Source: Strigops habroptila (lineage: Eukaryota > Chordata > Aves > Psittaciformes > Psittacidae). From it: a DNA stretch of 64,000 nt. Position numbers and translations under genes: made by a program. Shown one piece after another: positions 25,601 through 64,000 of the stretch. Numbering within the stretch: position 1 is the stretch's first letter; each line of letters starts with the position of its first letter. The stretch covers positions 5,856,720-5,920,719 of the forward strand of contig NC_046358.1 of assembly GCF_004027225.2 (NCBI RefSeq), written 5' to 3'. Under the pieces are notes generated by a model. The model made no database searches. It was not told where the DNA came from and worked only from the letters and a program-made list of their open reading frames with translations.

Positions 25601-27020
25601 GGTAAAAATACTTGTAAATCAGGATCAGCCTTGCAGTGGGCAAGCTGCTTGTTTAACTGAGTTGTTCCTGACTTAAGAGTTTGAACTGATTTTAGGATTG
25701 TAGTGAGGTAGTCACTGACCTGCAGTAAGGTTTTCCCTGGTGGAATGGATTTCTGGAGAGAACAGTTTGTTTTTGATGTTGAGTTCCACACTGCTGCCAG
25801 TTTTCTAAAAGAATGGGTTGTAGAGGGAGATTTTCTTAGTACAGGTGCCAAAACTCTTTGTTCTGGTGTTTCTGCTATTACTGTGTTAGTGCTTTATTTC
25901 TTTTTCTGTTTTCTTTGGGAATAACTATTGTGGTATTGATTCCTTATGCTTTCCTTAACAAAATTATATAGACAGGCTTGAATGGCTTGAACTACCTCCA
26001 AGTTTCTCAGCGAGATTCAGAACTACCTGATTTCCTGTTAAGTTAATGTGCAGAACGATCCCTTCGTTCTTAGTGGTTTATAGATCTAGGGGTTAACGAA
26101 GACTTCAGCTTTGGCACAATATGTTTTCATTTTTGCTTAAAAAGCAAAAGTCTCAGTCCCACTGTGCTGATGTCAAGAAAAAAAGATCCAAATTGCTGTT
26201 AGTGAAAAGAGAAGGACAAACCATAATAGTGTCTGGATACATTTATTTATACATGCAGTCACCTTCTATCCTGACATTGATGTTTGCTTTATTGCCATTG
26301 GGCAAATCAGTAGGTTTATGCAATTATAGTGAGAACAGTAGTAACATCCATAGGAATTTTTAAGTATTTAAGGTAAACTTAGTGTAGCTTATTGGGTGTG
26401 ATGTGTTGGTGGCTTGTGGGGGTTCTGCAGTTGGGTTTTGATTGGGTTTTTTGTGTGGTTTGGGGTTGGTTTTGTGCCATTATTTGGGTTGGGTTAAGTA
26501 TCTTGTAACTAATCAAGGAAGGAAGAAAAAAGATTGGTTTTATTGTGGACTCTTGCTAGCGTAATACTGGTCTTGAGTTAGCTGTATGTTAGTGTTGTGG
26601 CTCACTGAAGGCCGTAGAGAACATGCTTATATTAACTTACATGAGTAAATTTTATGCTCCTACTTCCAGGGGTTAATTCTGTGCAGCAAGCCTCTGTGCA
26701 TTAGGGGAAATAGTTTGTAGGTTAAGGTTTGCAGCTTTGCTGGCACAGGCTGAATTTGCATTAAGAATATTCTGTTAGCATTGTGTATTTATATACCTTT
26801 AGTGATAAATTGTTGTGTATGCTGGCCAGTTTTTACAGTTTGTGTCATTGTCTATGCAGTTGAACTGGTGTGCTGCAATGTGTTACTCCTCCTCTGGTTT
26901 CGTTTTTTTGTTTATACAATGTTGGGAGCCCTCATTGCTGTGGCTGCTGCTTTTATTTTGCTGATCTCCCCACATCAGGCATATTCCCTTGTTATTCTCT
27001 GAGCAGTTAGGTTGTTCAGT
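22621..27020 (+). other. CKAP5 first intron, middle part (no gene found)
   Basis: This is about 4.4 kb of ordinary to AT-rich sequence. I found no conserved exon, RNA gene or clear transposon. A G/T-only block lies at about 26393-26495. A match to box C/D motifs near 25147 lacks a terminal stem and was rejected. Confidence 0.55.
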
Positions 27021-27612
27021 ATCATAGAACCATAGAATGGTTTGGGTTGGAAAGGACTTTAAGATCATCTAGTTCCAACCCCCTGCCATGGGCAGGGACA
27101 CCTTCCACTAGAGCAGGTTGCTCCAAGCCCCTGTGTCCAGCCTGGCCTTGAACACTGCCAGGGATGGGGCAGCCACAGCTTCTCTGGGCACCCTGTGCCA
27201 GCACCTCAGCACCCTCACAGGGAAGAACTTCTTCCTATCATACAATCTAAATCTCTCCTCTGTCAGGTTAAAACCATTCCCCTGTGTCCTGTCCCTCCAG
27301 GCCCTTGTCCAAAGCCCCTCTCCAGGTTTCTTGTAACCCCTTTACACACTGGAAGCTGCCCTAAGGTCTCCCCTTAAGGAGCCTTCTCTTCTCCAGGCTG
27401 AACAAGGCCAGCTCTCTCAGCCTGTCTCCATAGCAGAGCTACTCCAGCTCTCAGAGCACCTTCTTGGCCTCTTCTGGACTTTCTCAAGCAGGCCCATGTC
27501 CCTCTTGTGTTGGGGGCTGCAGCGCTGAACACAGGACTGCAGGTGGAGTCTCACCAGAGCAGAGTAGAGGGGGAGAATCCCTTCCCTTGACCTGCTGGCC
27601 ATGCTCAAGGAG
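27021..27612 (-). mobile_element. CR1 3' fragment, antisense (about 590 bp)
   Basis: Read on the minus strand, this is a CR1 tail. The octamer end shows as ATCATAGAACCATAGAATGG at 27021-27040. It is followed by CTAGTTCCAACCCCCTGCCA, the CAGCCTGGCCTTGAACACTG segment, the AAGAACTTCTTCC segment, and the upstream part around 27420-27612. It is inserted in the CKAP5 first intron in the antisense direction. Confidence 0.94.
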
Positions 27613-28377
27613 ACTGAGGCCTCCTCTCATACCTTAATGGTCAGTATGCTTATTTTAATAAAAAGGAGAGGGGAAGAGGAGGATAACGCTTAGGAACTTG
27701 AATGAGCAAGGAATTGAGCTCTGTGTGTGGTGAGAAATTGCGCTCTTGTTGACAGTTGCTGCTGCTGGCTCTATTAGAATTAGGGCATAAAGCGGCCAGC
27801 TTGCAAAAATGGGTTTTGTTCCTCTCTGTGCTGCTCATCTCAGCTGTGGTGTTTGTAGCTGTTAAAATGGCTGTACTCACACTGGCACCGCTTGTTCTGT
27901 AACACTGATTCATGGCACCTGTTGCTGAAAGCACGTATCAGTAAGAGTCAGTTTTCCAGTGCGGATGGGCACTCAGTGCAGTTTAGCATCTTAATCATAG
28001 TATGTTCTTCTTCAAGCTTAGATGAGGTTATTCCCGAGTGCCTTCTGTGCTTACTGAAACTTTCACACATTGAGACTTCTAGTGTCTGAAATACTACAAA
28101 TTGTTCTGCTCTCTTATCTTTAATGGCTTCTAATACCTTTCCAGGGCTAACAAAGTAGTGGTGTAGTCTTAGTAGTCCATATGTAAATACAATTATGAGC
28201 TTAAGTCGCGCTTCAGCAATAAGATTTGCTATGGAATTGTGGGTTTGATTTTTGGTTTAGTGGGGTTTTTTTAAGTAGAAGTATGTTGTGGGTAGCACCT
28301 GACATATTTCATTTTTGTTCTAACTTGTCCCTGTCTCCACAGGAATTACTGTAATTATAGAGAGAACCTGAATTACG

Positions 28378-63751
<35,374 letters not shown>

Positions 63752-64000
63752 TAGTGTTGGAAATGCTCTTCTAGTTTCACTTTTATTTATGGCTGCTTTG
63801 GCAACTTGCAGTGTGTTTCTGTTATTACCTGACTATTCTATGCATCTCCCAGGATGAAGTGCTTTACAGGATATTCAGGTGTGCAGCATAGGTTTTATGA
63901 TGCCTGATACTGCATTTGGTTAACTTTTAGTAGATCATACCCAAAATAGGCTTTAAACGCTGACTTTTCAGGAGTCCCACAACTTGATGATGTCCTTATT

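Overview
The window is nuclear DNA from a bird. The evidence is spliced vertebrate genes with GT-AG introns, CpG-island promoters, and repeated CR1 (chicken repeat 1) retrotransposon copies, several ending in the ATTCTATG octamer typical of avian and reptilian CR1. I cannot name the species. Two protein-coding genes lie head to tail on the + strand, in the order and orientation known from the human LRP4-CKAP5 locus.

Positions 1-13725 hold the last 20 coding exons of LRP4, about 1064 codons of a protein usually about 1900 residues long. They encode the end of beta-propeller 2, propellers 3 and 4 with their EGF modules, a Ser/Thr/Pro-rich stalk, the membrane span and the cytoplasmic tail with NPSY and a C-terminal ESEV. 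The 3' UTR starts at 13726; its end is uncertain because no AATAAA is visible before 18400.

Positions 18150-28342 are the promoter and first intron of CKAP5. There are two CpG islands. The first (18150-19170) carries CCAAT, GC-box and inverted CHR-like sites just upstream of a good splice donor at 18565. The second (about 22020-22620) also has a donor and may be an alternative promoter. The intron also holds a perfect 15-bp inverted repeat and a long antisense CR1.

Positions 28378-63646 hold 40 coding exons of CKAP5 (chTOG/XMAP215), about 1858 residues: five TOG domains, their linkers and most of the C-terminal helical region. The last roughly 190 residues lie beyond the window. All exon joins preserve frame. 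The intron at 60487-61134 contains a box C/D snoRNA whose guide matches U6 snRNA so as to target C60, which identifies SNORD67. A possible 48-nt cassette exon (49567-49614) would add 16 residues inside TOG4.

The two genes have unrelated jobs: LRP4 is a cell-surface receptor for agrin and Wnt modulators, and CKAP5 is a cytosolic microtubule polymerase. I found no tRNA, rRNA, CRISPR, prophage or operon-like system. The less explained elements are the candidate cassette exon, the second CpG island with a Kozak-perfect MGN-starting ORF, a pair of unassigned 60-bp repeats, and recurrent G/T-only blocks in introns.
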